A stretch of DNA of 64,000 nt, from NCBI GenBank assembly GCA_030817875.1, contig JAUSZU010000001.1, positions 5,890,001 through 5,954,000 of the forward strand. Reading direction: 5' to 3'. The stretch is from Flavobacterium sp. W4I14. Lineage in GTDB: Bacteria; Bacteroidota; Bacteroidia; Sphingobacteriales; Sphingobacteriaceae. Position numbers and translations under genes: made by a program. The notes under the pieces are model-generated. The model was given only the letters and a program-made list of their open reading frames with translations. It ran no database searches and had not been told where the DNA came from. This document shows positions 34,861 to 42,938 of this stretch, one piece after another; position 1 is the first letter of the stretch; every line of letters starts with the position of its first letter.

Positions 34861-34927
34861 TTTACCTATATAACATATAGACTTTATTTTATTCCCTTAA
34901 TTCTTCGTTTACCCAAAAAGAGTGCAT

Positions 34928-34935
34928 TATATTTG
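34928..34935 (+). promoter_or_regulatory. Bacteroidota -7 box before the TauE/SafE gene
   Basis: TATATTTG fits TAnnTTTG and lies 5 nt before the ATG at 34941; the -33 element is unclear. Confidence 0.4.
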
Positions 34936-34940
34936 CCCGC

Positions 34941-35774
34941 ATGTCGGTATTGCTGTTTACCATTATCATTTTATTAGGTGCTTTTTTAGCCGGATTACTA
35001 GGCTCGCTAACGGGCTTGGGCGGGGGAGTAATTATTATTCCATTGCTCACTTTAGCTTTAGGGGTTGATATCCATTATGCTATAGGTGCATCAATTGTTT
35101 CTGTTATTGCAACCTCTTCGGGTTCGGCAGCGGCTTACGTAAAAGAAGGGATTACCAATATCCGAATTGGGATGTTTTTAGAAATCGCTACCACAATAGG
35201 CGCGGTGTGCGGTGCAATTGTAGCCGTTTATCTCAATGCCAATTATATTGCTATTCTATTTGGCTGTATCCTGATTTTTTCGGCCATCATAACGCTAAAG
35301 AAAAAGGTAGATCATACCACTTTAGACCATACCGACAAATGGGCCAATTTTTTTAAACTCAATGGATCTTACCCCGATAAAGGTATAGATCATCCTTATG
35401 CGGTAAAACATGTTCCGGGAGGTTTTTTAATGATGCTTTTTGCCGGAACCTTATCAGGTTTGCTTGGGATTGGGAGTGGAGCATTAAAAGTAATCGCGAT
35501 GGATAATATTATGCGTTTGCCTTTTAAGGTATCAACCACTACCAGTAATTTTATGATGGGGGTTACGGCAGCGGCGAGTGCGGTGGTTTATTTGCATCGT
35601 GGCCAGATCGATCCGGGCATTGCCATGCCAGTATGTATCGGCGTTTTAACAGGCGCAACTATTGGTTCAAAAATTTTATTAAGAGCCAAAACCGATAAGC
35701 TCAAAATGATATTTGCCATAGTTGTTGTATTCTTGGCATTACAGATGATTTATAAAGGAATAAGCGGATTATAA
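34941..35774 (+). CDS. TauE/SafE family sulfite/organosulfonate exporter-like permease
   Basis: The 277-residue membrane protein has about eight hydrophobic segments. It has the two-fold repeat of the family: AGLLGSLTGLGGGVIIIPLL near residue 17 and SGLLGIGSGALKVIAM near residue 170. Family members export small sulfur anions or other carboxylate/sulfonate compounds; the substrate here is not known. Its stop overlaps the start of the DUF1634 gene by 1 nt (taATG), a pair often seen together. Confidence 0.9.
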   Translation: MSVLLFTIIILLGAFLAGLLGSLTGLGGGVIIIPLLTLALGVDIHYAIGASIVSVIATSSGSAAAYVKEGITNIRIGMFLEIATTIGAVCGAIVAVYLNANYIAILFGCILIFSAIITLKKKVDHTTLDHTDKWANFFKLNGSYPDKGIDHPYAVKHVPGGFLMMLFAGTLSGLLGIGSGALKVIAMDNIMRLPFKVSTTTSNFMMGVTAAASAVVYLHRGQIDPGIAMPVCIGVLTGATIGSKILLRAKTDKLKMIFAIVVVFLALQMIYKGISGL

Positions 35775-36169
35775 TGGGTACAACAGGAAAAGAAAACCTA
35801 AACGATAAGGATATTCAGGTAATTTTGGGTACACTTCTGCGCGCAGGTGTAATTATTTCGATGAGCATTGTGTTAATAGGTGGCGCCATTTTTCTGATCC
35901 ATAATAGTGGTGCCATTACCGACTATAAAGTTTTTAAACCCGAGCTGAGCAAGTTTTCTTCTATAGTGGCCATATTTAAGGGCGTATCTACTTTTCAGGG
36001 CGATGCCATTGTGCAGTTTGGCATCCTGATGCTCATTTTTACGCCAATTGCACGTATTGTTTTTGCTATTTTCAGCTTTTTAATCGAGCGAGATTACCTA
36101 TATGTACTCATTGGATTTATCATTTTAGCCATCATAACCATCAGTTTAAATGGTGGTTTGGCACATTAA
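35774..36169 (+). CDS. DUF1634 family membrane protein
   Basis: The 131-residue protein has three hydrophobic segments (about 20-42, 68-95 and 105-125). It matches DUF1634 proteins, which regularly follow TauE/SafE genes and are thought to be accessory subunits. The start overlaps the permease stop by 1 nt, so they are translated together. Confidence 0.85.
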   Translation: MGTTGKENLNDKDIQVILGTLLRAGVIISMSIVLIGGAIFLIHNSGAITDYKVFKPELSKFSSIVAIFKGVSTFQGDAIVQFGILMLIFTPIARIVFAIFSFLIERDYLYVLIGFIILAIITISLNGGLAH

Positions 36170-36233
36170 CATCTCTTTTTTAGTTAAATCCCATCATATC
36201 AGCAATTTATTTGAAAAAATATTTGGCTAACTA

Positions 36234-36264
36234 TTTGAAAATTAATATTTCTTGCCTATCTTTG
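36234..36264 (+). promoter_or_regulatory. Promoter of the rplC (S10-spc-alpha) operon
   Basis: TTTG (36234-36237), a 19-nt spacer and TATCTTTG (36257-36264) match the Bacteroidota consensus exactly. It gives rplC its own start of transcription, which is needed because rpsJ lies 12 kb upstream behind a terminator. Confidence 0.85.
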
Positions 36265-36269
36265 CCGTC

Positions 36270-36341
36270 CCTTTCGGGGGATGTACAACCACCTTGAACG
36301 AAGCCCTACTGCTTCGATGGGTGTTAAAAAGAAAAGATAAA
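36270..36341 (+). promoter_or_regulatory. Structured leader of the rplC operon
   Basis: About 70 nt lie between the expected transcription start and the rplC ATG. A small stem, cgaagc (36299-36304) with gcttcg (36311-36316) and loop cctact, is visible. In other bacteria S10 operon leaders mediate feedback by L4; whether this one does is unknown. Confidence 0.35.
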
Positions 36342-36959
36342 ATGTCAGGAATTATTGGAAAAAAAGTAGGAATGACCAGTATCTTTGATGCCGAAGGAAG
36401 AAACATTCCTTGTACGGTAATCGAGGCTGGACCTTGTGTAGTTACACAGGTAAAAACCGAAGAAGTAGATGGTTATTCATCAATCCAGTTGGGTTACGAT
36501 GAGAAAAAAGAGAAAAACACAACTCAACCATTGAAAGGCCATTTCGCGAAAGCAAACACAACTCCGAAACGCAAGCTGGTAGAATTTGATTCGTTTACAA
36601 CTTCACTTAATTTAGGTGATGTAGTAACGGTTGATTCTTTCGCAGAAGGCGATTTTGTTGATGTTGTAGGTACCTCAAAAGGTAAAGGTTTTCAAGGTGT
36701 TGTAAAACGCCACGGATTTGCCGGTGTTGGTATGCAGACTCACGGTCAGCATAACCGTTTACGTGCCCCAGGTTCATTGGGAGCATCGTCATTCCCTTCA
36801 CGTGTATTCAAAGGAATGCGCATGGCTGGAAGAACAGGTGGAGACAGGGTAAAAGTTCAGAACTTACAAGTTTTGAAAGTTTATGCTGAGCAAAACTTAT
36901 TAGTAGTTAGTGGTTCCATTCCAGGAGCTAAAGGTTCTTACGTAATCTTAGACAAGTAA
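36342..36959 (+). CDS. rplC: 50S ribosomal protein L3 (uL3)
   Basis: The ATG at 36342 gives the usual 205 residues (MSGIIGKKVGMTSIFDAEGR). A longer open frame from 36252 would run through the promoter and is rejected. The ribosome-core loop reads RLRAPGSLGASSFPSRVFKGM. E. coli has GQNQTPGK in place of GASSFPSR, so the glutamine methylated by PrmB in that species is absent. First gene of the 29-gene cluster; rplD follows after 4 nt. Confidence 0.98.
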   Translation: MSGIIGKKVGMTSIFDAEGRNIPCTVIEAGPCVVTQVKTEEVDGYSSIQLGYDEKKEKNTTQPLKGHFAKANTTPKRKLVEFDSFTTSLNLGDVVTVDSFAEGDFVDVVGTSKGKGFQGVVKRHGFAGVGMQTHGQHNRLRAPGSLGASSFPSRVFKGMRMAGRTGGDRVKVQNLQVLKVYAEQNLLVVSGSIPGAKGSYVILDK

Positions 36960-36963
36960 TCAG

Positions 36964-37593
36964 ATGGAAGTTAAAGTATTAAACATTTCAGGTAAAGAAA
37001 CAGGTGCCAAGGTGCAACTTCCTGAATCGGTATTTGGTATCGAGCCTAACGACCACGCGATTTATTTAGATGTAAAACAGTATTTGGCTAACCAACGTCA
37101 AGGTACTCACAAATCTAAACAACGTAATGAGATTGCTGGTTCAACTCGTAAACTATACAAACAAAAAGGTACAGGTGGTGCCCGTGCTGGTAGCATTAAA
37201 TCTCCGTTATTTAACGGTGGTGGTCGTGTTTTCGGTCCTCAGCCACGTGATTATAGCTTTAAATTGAATAAGAAATTAAAATCATTAGCACGTAAATCTG
37301 CTTTGGCTTATAAAGCAAAAGACAACAACGTGGTAGTTTTAGAAGATTTCAACTTCGATACAGCTAAAACTAAAAACTATACAAGTTTATTGGCTGCGTT
37401 AAACGTAGGTACTCAAAAAACTTTATTGGTTTTACCTGCGCAAAATAATAATATCTATTTATCAAGCAGAAACATTCAGAAAACTAAAGTAATCTCGGCA
37501 GCAGATTTAAATACTTATGATGTATTGAACGCTGGTGTACTTGTGTTAACTGCTGATTCTGTTAAAACTTTGGAGGAGGCGTTTGCCAAATAA
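36964..37593 (+). CDS. rplD: 50S ribosomal protein L4 (uL4)
   Basis: The 209-residue protein has the L4 exit-tunnel loop (RQGTHKSKQRNEIAGSTRK, KQKGTGGARAGSIKSPLF) and the C-terminal domain with TLLVLP and VLTADSVKTLEEAF. In many bacteria L4 also represses its own operon. rplW starts 1 nt after the stop. Confidence 0.98.
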   Translation: MEVKVLNISGKETGAKVQLPESVFGIEPNDHAIYLDVKQYLANQRQGTHKSKQRNEIAGSTRKLYKQKGTGGARAGSIKSPLFNGGGRVFGPQPRDYSFKLNKKLKSLARKSALAYKAKDNNVVVLEDFNFDTAKTKNYTSLLAALNVGTQKTLLVLPAQNNNIYLSSRNIQKTKVISAADLNTYDVLNAGVLVLTADSVKTLEEAFAK

Positions 37594-37594
37594 T

Positions 37595-37885
37595 ATGGAA
37601 ATTTTAAAAAAACCAATATTAACCGAAAAAGCTTCAGCTTTAACTGAGAAATCTAACCGTTTCACATTTAGCGTTAACCACAAGGCTAACAAAATCCAGA
37701 TTAAACAAGCGATTGAGAAATTGTACGGTGTAACCATCGTTGCAGTTAACACCATGGTTGTTGATGGAAAAGCTAAATCTCGTTACACTAAAGCAGGTTT
37801 TGTATCTGGCCGTAGCCCGAAATACAAAAAAGCAATCGTAACGTTAAAAGACGGCGAAACAATAGATTATTACGCAACCCTTTAA
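37595..37885 (+). CDS. rplW: 50S ribosomal protein L23 (uL23)
   Basis: The ATG at 37595 gives 96 residues beginning MEILKKPILTEKA, the family start. An ATG at 37583 inside rplD would add only MPNN and is not used. It contains NKIQIKQAIEKLYGV and the loop KAKSRYTKAGFVSGRSPKYKKAIV. L23 sits at the tunnel exit and contacts trigger factor and SRP. Confidence 0.97.
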   Translation: MEILKKPILTEKASALTEKSNRFTFSVNHKANKIQIKQAIEKLYGVTIVAVNTMVVDGKAKSRYTKAGFVSGRSPKYKKAIVTLKDGETIDYYATL

Positions 37886-37905
37886 TTTAATAATTCATTA
37901 TAACT

Positions 37906-38730
37906 ATGGGCTTAAGAAAATTTAAACCAGTTACTCCAGGTACCCGCTTCAGAGTTGGTGCTAGTTTTACGGAGATTACAGCAACCAAGCCCGAAAAATC
38001 ATTGGTTGTATCATCAAAAAAGTCTGGTGGACGTAACAACACAGGAAAAATGACTATGCGCTACATGGGCGGTGGTCACAAAAAATCATATCGTTTAATC
38101 GACTTCAAACGCGATAAATTCGATATTCCTGCAACAGTAGCTACTGTTGAATACGATCCAAACCGTACTGCCCGCATCGCATTATTACACTATGCAGATG
38201 GCGAGAAGCGTTATATCATCGCTCCTGAAGGATTGCAAGTTGGTTCGGTATTATTATCGGGCGACAAAGCAGCACCAGAAGTAGGTAACACTTTAAAATT
38301 ATCGAACATTCCATTAGGTTCTATCGTACACAACGTAGAGATCCACCCTGGAAAAGGAGCACAATTAGCTCGTAGTGCAGGTGCTTACGCACAATTAGCT
38401 GCCCGCGATGGTAAATATGCTACTTTAAAAATGCCTTCAGGCGAAACCCGTTTAATCTTGACTACTTGTCTTGCTACTATCGGTGCTGTATCTAACTCAG
38501 ATCATGCAAACGAAGTATTAGGTAAAGCTGGGCGTAAACGTTGGTTGGGCCGTCGTCCGAGAACTAGACCGGTAGCGATGAACCCTGTCGATCACCCAAT
38601 GGGTGGTGGTGAAGGTAGATCATCAGGTGGTCACCCACGTTCAAGAAATGGTGTTTTAGCTAAAGGCTTCAAAACCAGAGAACTTAAAAAATATTCTAAT
38701 CGTTACATCATAGAGAGAAGGAAGAAATAA
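37906..38730 (+). CDS. rplB: 50S ribosomal protein L2 (uL2)
   Basis: The 274-residue protein shows the full L2 pattern, including NNTGKMTMRYMGGGHKKSYR and the peptidyl-transferase-near loop RPVAMNPVDHPMGGGEG with its conserved His. It overlaps rpsS by 1 nt (taATG). Confidence 0.98.
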   Translation: MGLRKFKPVTPGTRFRVGASFTEITATKPEKSLVVSSKKSGGRNNTGKMTMRYMGGGHKKSYRLIDFKRDKFDIPATVATVEYDPNRTARIALLHYADGEKRYIIAPEGLQVGSVLLSGDKAAPEVGNTLKLSNIPLGSIVHNVEIHPGKGAQLARSAGAYAQLAARDGKYATLKMPSGETRLILTTCLATIGAVSNSDHANEVLGKAGRKRWLGRRPRTRPVAMNPVDHPMGGGEGRSSGGHPRSRNGVLAKGFKTRELKKYSNRYIIERRKK

Positions 38731-38996
38731 TGGCTCGTTCGATAAAAAAAGGACCTTATATTGACCATAACGTAGAGAAAAAAGTAAACTCTATGAATGA
38801 TTCAGGCAAAAAGTCTGTAATCAAAACTTGGTCTCGCAGATCAATGATATCACCAGATTTCGTGAATCATACATTTGCTGTACACAACGGAAATAAATTT
38901 ATCCCTGTGTACGTAACAGAAAACATGGTTGGTCACAAGTTGGGAGAATTTGCTCCAACCAGAACATTCAGAGGACACGCTGAAAAGAAAAAATAA
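38730..38996 (+). CDS. rpsS: 30S ribosomal protein S19 (uS19)
   Basis: The 88-residue protein matches S19 (MARSIKKGPYIDHNVEKKV, WSRRSMISPDFVNHTFAVHNG, GHKLGEFAPTRTFRGH). It lies in the 30S head next to S13. 7 nt separate it from rplV. Confidence 0.98.
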   Translation: MARSIKKGPYIDHNVEKKVNSMNDSGKKSVIKTWSRRSMISPDFVNHTFAVHNGNKFIPVYVTENMVGHKLGEFAPTRTFRGHAEKKK

Positions 38997-39003
38997 TTAG
39001 ACA

Positions 39004-39366
39004 ATGGAAGCAATAGCAAAATTAAACAATTGTCCAACCTCACCGCGTAAGATGCGTTTGGTTGTAGATCTTATCAGAGGTGAACGTGTAGAAAAAGCAT
39101 TAAGCATTTTAAAGTTTACCAATAAAGAAGCAGCAATAAGAGTTGAGAAATTATTATTATCTGCTATCAAAAACTGGGAATCTAAAAATGAAGGTGCTCG
39201 CCCTGAAGAAAACCAACTTTTTGTAAAAACAGTTATGGTTGATGGTGGCCGTCAGTTGAAACGCTTACGTCCAGCTCCTCAAGGCCGTGGATATAGAATT
39301 CGTAAACGTTCTAACCACGTAACGCTGATTGTAGATAGTAAAAGTACAGAAACAACTCAAAACTAA
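39004..39366 (+). CDS. rplV: 50S ribosomal protein L22 (uL22)
   Basis: The 120-residue protein has the L22 core (NNCPTSPRKMRLVVDLIRGE, KNWESKNEG, KTVMVDGGRQLKRLRPAPQGRG). Its long loop reaches the exit tunnel. It is followed by rpsC after 9 nt. Confidence 0.97.
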   Translation: MEAIAKLNNCPTSPRKMRLVVDLIRGERVEKALSILKFTNKEAAIRVEKLLLSAIKNWESKNEGARPEENQLFVKTVMVDGGRQLKRLRPAPQGRGYRIRKRSNHVTLIVDSKSTETTQN

Positions 39367-39375
39367 TTTTAGGAA

Positions 39376-40221
39376 ATGGGACAAAAAGCAAATCCAATAG
39401 GTAACAGGTTAGGTATCATCAAAGGATGGGATTCTAACTGGTTCGGTGGCAACAACTACTCCGATAAATTAGTTGAAGATGAGAAAATAAGAAAATACCT
39501 TTCTGCCCGTATCGCTAAAGGCGGTGTTGCAAAAGTAGTAATTGAGCGTACGTTAAAACGTATCACGGTAACTATCCACACAGCTCGTCCAGGTATCGTA
39601 ATCGGTAAAGCAGGTGCTGAGGTTGATAAAATTAAAGAAGAGTTAAAGAAATTAACTAAAAAGGAAATTCAAATTAACATCTTCGAAATTAAACGCCCAG
39701 AGCTTGATGCACAATTAGTTGCAGAAGGTGTTGCAAAACAATTAGAAGCAAGGATCTCATTCCGTAGAGCAATGAAATCTTCTATCGCATCAACCATGCG
39801 TATGGGTGCTGAAGGTATCAAAATCATGACTTCTGGTCGTTTAGGTGGTGCTGAGATGGCACGTACCGAGCAGTACAAAGAAGGAAGAGTGCCTTTGCAT
39901 ACATTCCGTGCTGATATCGACTACGCTTTAGCTGAAGCCTTAACTACTTATGGTAAAATAGGTGTTAAAGTTTGGATCTGTAAAGGTGAGGTTTATGGAA
40001 AACGTGATTTGTCTCCAAACATTGGTGCAACAAACAACGGTCCAAAAGGCGCATCAGATAAACCAGCTTTCGGTGGAAGAGATAACCGTGGTGGTGGAAG
40101 AGATAACCGTGGCGGTGGTAACGACAGACGTGGTGGAAACCAAGGCGGCGGTCGTGGTCCAGGCCAGGGTGGTGCAAACAGAGGTGGTGGCGCAGGCGCT
40201 AACAGAGGTCCTCGTAAATAA
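39376..40221 (+). CDS. rpsC: 30S ribosomal protein S3 (uS3) with an RGG-rich C-terminal tail
   Basis: The first ~215 residues are ordinary S3 with the KH domain (GIVIGKAGAEVDKIKEELKKL) and the C-terminal domain (SGRLGGAEMARTEQYKEGRVP). A tail of about 55 residues from GGRDNRGGGRDNRGGG onward is almost only Gly, Arg, Asn and Asp, ending NRGPRK. Such RGG-type tails bind RNA in other proteins. The tail makes this S3 281 residues, against 233 in E. coli. Confidence 0.97.
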   Translation: MGQKANPIGNRLGIIKGWDSNWFGGNNYSDKLVEDEKIRKYLSARIAKGGVAKVVIERTLKRITVTIHTARPGIVIGKAGAEVDKIKEELKKLTKKEIQINIFEIKRPELDAQLVAEGVAKQLEARISFRRAMKSSIASTMRMGAEGIKIMTSGRLGGAEMARTEQYKEGRVPLHTFRADIDYALAEALTTYGKIGVKVWICKGEVYGKRDLSPNIGATNNGPKGASDKPAFGGRDNRGGGRDNRGGGNDRRGGNQGGGRGPGQGGANRGGGAGANRGPRK

Positions 40222-40261
40222 TTGATTTATTAACATCGTTTAACGATTAGAACAAAATAAA

Positions 40262-40684
40262 ATGTTACAGCCAAAAAGAACGAAGTTCAGGAAGATGCAA
40301 AAAGGCAGAATGAAGGGTTTAGCTTCTCGTGGAGCTGAGTTAGCATTCGGATCTTTCGGTATCAAATCTCTAGAAGCTACTTGGATCACAAGTCGTCAGA
40401 TAGAGGCTGCCCGTATTGCCGTAACTCGTTTCATGAAACGTGAAGGCCAAGTATGGATCAGGATCTTCCCGGACAAACCGGTAACTAAAAAACCTGCTGA
40501 GGTACGTATGGGTAAAGGTAAAGGTGCTCCTGAGTATTGGGTAGCAGTTGTAAGACCAGGACGCGTAATTTTCGAAGCTGAAGGTGTGCCTTTAGAAGTT
40601 GCTAAAGAAGCATTGCGTTTAGCAGCTCAGAAATTACCGATCCAAACCAAATTCGTAGTACGTAGAGATTACGTAGAAGCATAG
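40262..40684 (+). CDS. rplP: 50S ribosomal protein L16 (uL16)
   Basis: The 140-residue protein carries the L16 pattern (MLQPKRTKFRKMQKGRMKGL, RKAR-like helices, RVWIRIFPDKPVTKKPAEVRMGKGKG near 80, and the loop PGRVIFEAEGV). It helps form the A-site region of the 50S subunit. A 73-nt spacer follows before rpmC. Confidence 0.97.
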   Translation: MLQPKRTKFRKMQKGRMKGLASRGAELAFGSFGIKSLEATWITSRQIEAARIAVTRFMKREGQVWIRIFPDKPVTKKPAEVRMGKGKGAPEYWVAVVRPGRVIFEAEGVPLEVAKEALRLAAQKLPIQTKFVVRRDYVEA

Positions 40685-40757
40685 TAAAGTGTTGAGGTGA
40701 ATGTTGTAAATACTTGTTTATTATAACCGCTACACTCAACGTAAAAGAAAAAGAAAA

Positions 40758-40970
40758 ATGAAAAATTCAGAAATCACAGGGCTTTCAAAAGAAGAATTAG
40801 TAGCTAAGATTACGGAAGAAAAAGAGAACTTATCAAAATTGAAGTTCGCTCACACTATTTCAGCTATCGAAAATCCTTCGCGCATTGCAAAAGTAAGGAA
40901 AGACATAGCCCGTTTAAACACTGAGTTGACTAAAGTGAAAAACACTGAGTCAGCTACTGAAACTAAATAA
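40758..40970 (+). CDS. rpmC: 50S ribosomal protein L29 (uL29)
   Basis: The 70-residue helical hairpin protein has the family motif ITGLSKEELVAKITEEKENL and LKFAHTISAIENPSRIAKVRKDIARLNTEL. It lies near the tunnel exit beside L23. rpsQ starts 13 nt later. Confidence 0.96.
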   Translation: MKNSEITGLSKEELVAKITEEKENLSKLKFAHTISAIENPSRIAKVRKDIARLNTELTKVKNTESATETK

Positions 40971-40983
40971 TTTGAGAGTCGAC

Positions 40984-41238
40984 ATGGAAAGACAATTAAG
41001 AAAAACAAGAACCGGGTTAGTGGTAAGCAACAAGATGGATAAATCTGTTGTAGTGAGCGTGGAACGTAAAGTAAAACACCCGATTTATGGTAAGTTCGTA
41101 AAGAAAACTACCAAATTTATGGCTCACGACGAGAAAAACGAATGCGGTATCGGTGATACAGTATTGATTATGGAAACTCGTCCTTTGAGTAAAAACAAGA
41201 ACTGGAGATTGGTACAAATTTTAGAAAGAGCTAAATAA
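40984..41238 (+). CDS. rpsQ: 30S ribosomal protein S17 (uS17)
   Basis: The ATG at 40984 gives 84 residues (MERQLRKTRTGLVVSNKMDK), the normal S17 length. A TTG at 40972 would add four residues and is not preferred. VERKVKHPIYGKFVKKT and GDTVLIMETRPLSKNKNWRL are typical. It binds 16S rRNA early in assembly. rplN follows after 1 nt. Confidence 0.97.
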   Translation: MERQLRKTRTGLVVSNKMDKSVVVSVERKVKHPIYGKFVKKTTKFMAHDEKNECGIGDTVLIMETRPLSKNKNWRLVQILERAK

Positions 41239-41239
41239 G

Positions 41240-41608
41240 ATGGTACAACAGGAATCGAGATTAAACGTTGCTGATAACAGCGGCGCAAAAGAAGTATTGG
41301 TAATTCGCGTGCTAGGTGGAACCGGCAAACGTTATGCTTCAATTGGTGATAAAGTAGTTGTTACCGTAAAAAGCGCGTTACCTTCAGGTAACATTAAAAA
41401 AGGTACAGTTTCTAAAGCAGTTGTTGTAAGAACTAAAAAAGAAATCCGTCGTAAAGATGGTTCTTATATCCGTTTTGACGATAATGCAGCTGTATTATTG
41501 AACGCACAGGATGAGCCAAGAGGTACACGTATCTTTGGCCCGGTTGCGAGAGAACTACGTGAAAAACAATTCATGAAAATTGTATCATTAGCACCGGAGG
41601 TATTATAA
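41240..41608 (+). CDS. rplN: 50S ribosomal protein L14 (uL14)
   Basis: The 122-residue protein begins MVQQESRLNVADNSGAKEV and holds KAVVVRTKKEIRRKDGSYIRFDDNA and the end EKQFMKIVSLAPEVL, all standard for L14. It forms bridge B8 with the small subunit. rplX starts 1 nt after the stop. Confidence 0.98.
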   Translation: MVQQESRLNVADNSGAKEVLVIRVLGGTGKRYASIGDKVVVTVKSALPSGNIKKGTVSKAVVVRTKKEIRRKDGSYIRFDDNAAVLLNAQDEPRGTRIFGPVARELREKQFMKIVSLAPEVL

Positions 41609-41609
41609 A

Positions 41610-41951
41610 ATGGGAAACAAAGTAAATACACCATCAAAACTTAAAATCCGCACAGGAGATTTAGTTAAAGTCATTGCTGGCGATTCAAAAGGTCAACAAG
41701 GAAAAGTACTTTCAGTACTTATAGATAAAAACAGAGCCATTGTGGAAGGCATTAACTTAGTATCTAAACATACTAAACCAAATGCTGCTAATCCTAACGG
41801 TGGTATTATTAAAAAAGAAGCTGCTCTTCACATTTCTAACTTGATGTTGGTTGATCCAAAATCTGGTAAAGCTACCCGCGTAGGTCGTAAACTTAACGCA
41901 GATGGTAAATTAGTTAGAGTTGCTAAAATTTCAGGAGAGGAGATTAAATAA
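41610..41951 (+). CDS. rplX: 50S ribosomal protein L24 (uL24)
   Basis: The 113-residue protein carries the KOW motif (TGDLVKVIAGDSKGQQGKVL) and GINLVSKHTKPNAANPNGGIIKKEA. It is a 50S assembly initiator protein. Its stop overlaps the rplE start by 1 nt. Confidence 0.98.
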   Translation: MGNKVNTPSKLKIRTGDLVKVIAGDSKGQQGKVLSVLIDKNRAIVEGINLVSKHTKPNAANPNGGIIKKEAALHISNLMLVDPKSGKATRVGRKLNADGKLVRVAKISGEEIK

Positions 41952-42514
41952 TGGCTACACCTAGATTAAAAAGCAAATACAAAGAAGAAGTTGTAAATGC
42001 ACTAAAAGAAAAATTTCAGTACAAAACTGTAATGCAGGTTCCTAAATTGGAAAAAATCTGTATCAATCAGGGTGTTGGTCGTTTTTCTGTTACTGATAAG
42101 AAAATTATGGATACCACTATCGTTGAGTTGACTACCATTACTGGTCAGCAAGCGGTTCCGGCTAATTCAAAGAAAGATATCTCTAACTTTAAATTACGTA
42201 AAGGTATGCCAGTAGGTGTACGTGTTACGTTACGCGATAACAACATGTACGAGTTCTTAGATCGTTTGATCTCTGTAGCTTTGCCTCGTATCCGTGATTT
42301 CAAAGGTATTAACGATAAAGGATTTGATGGAAAAGGTAACTATACATTAGGTGTTACTGAGCAAATCATCTTCCCTGAGATTAATATCGATAAAATCAAT
42401 AAAATTTTAGGTATGGATATAACTTTCGTAACTTCGGCAAAATCTGACGTTGAGGCGCTTGAGTTATTGAAACAATTCGGATTACCATTTAAAAATCAAA
42501 AAACAGCAGAATAA
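41951..42514 (+). CDS. rplE: 50S ribosomal protein L5 (uL5)
   Basis: The 187-residue protein has the L5 pattern (VPKLEKICINQGVGRFS, KLRKGMPVGVRVTLR, DFKGINDKGFDGKGNYTLGV). It binds 5S rRNA. It overlaps rpsN by 1 nt. Confidence 0.98.
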   Translation: MATPRLKSKYKEEVVNALKEKFQYKTVMQVPKLEKICINQGVGRFSVTDKKIMDTTIVELTTITGQQAVPANSKKDISNFKLRKGMPVGVRVTLRDNNMYEFLDRLISVALPRIRDFKGINDKGFDGKGNYTLGVTEQIIFPEINIDKINKILGMDITFVTSAKSDVEALELLKQFGLPFKNQKTAE

Positions 42515-42783
42515 TGGCAAAAGAAGGTGTAAAAGCACGCGAAGTTAAGCGCCAAAAATTGGTAGCTAGATACGCTGAAAAACGTGCAGTATTAAAAGCT
42601 GCAGGAGATTTCGAGGGTTTAGATAAATTACCTAAAAACTCATCTCCAGTACGTTTACACAACCGTTGTAAATTAACTGGTCGCCCTCGTGGATATATGC
42701 GTACCTTTGGTATTTCAAGGGTAACGTTCCGCCAGATGGCACTAGACGGTAAAATACCAGGTGTTAAAAAAGCATCTTGGTAA
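42514..42783 (+). CDS. rpsN: 30S ribosomal protein S14 (uS14), zinc-free long form
   Basis: The 89-residue protein is the long C-minus type: it ends LHNRCKLTGRPRGYMRTFGISRVTFRQMA and lacks the two CxxC pairs of the zinc form. Only one Cys is present. The gap of 155 nt to rpsH contains the second copy of the agtatcaag hairpin. Confidence 0.97.
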   Translation: MAKEGVKAREVKRQKLVARYAEKRAVLKAAGDFEGLDKLPKNSSPVRLHNRCKLTGRPRGYMRTFGISRVTFRQMALDGKIPGVKKASW

Positions 42784-42787
42784 TATA

Positions 42788-42865
42788 ATTAGTATAAAGT
42801 ATTTAGTATCAAGTAGCAAGAAACCAATTTGGTCTTGATACTTGATACTTATCTCTATTTACTAA
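42788..42865. repeat. Word-repeat hairpin between rpsN and rpsH (agtatcaag type)
   Basis: agtatcaagtagcaaga (42805-42821) pairs with tcttgatacttgatact (42833-42849) with one mismatch and an 11-nt loop (aaccaatttgg). The arms match those of the fusA-rpsJ element while the loop differs. After it the spacer has aggaaaccac shortly before the start codon, as also seen before rpsJ. Confidence 0.85.
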
Positions 42866-42938
42866 AAAAAGAATTTTAACCGGTAGCAGGTCCCACAGCT
42901 GGGTAGCAGAAGGAAACCACTATCAAAAACAATAAAAA

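Noticed and set aside
34941..36169. Functional link of the TauE/SafE gene with the sulfotransferase locus
   Set aside because: It lies 17 kb away among unrelated genes, and the family exports many kinds of anions, so no link is claimed.
36252..36341. Longer rplC start adding 30 residues
   Set aside because: It would run through the -7 promoter box and the leader; L3 proteins begin at the ATG at 36342.
39962..40236. Several overlapping frames on both strands at the end of rpsC
   Set aside because: They are shadows of the repetitive GGT/CGT-rich tail of S3, with no independent signals.
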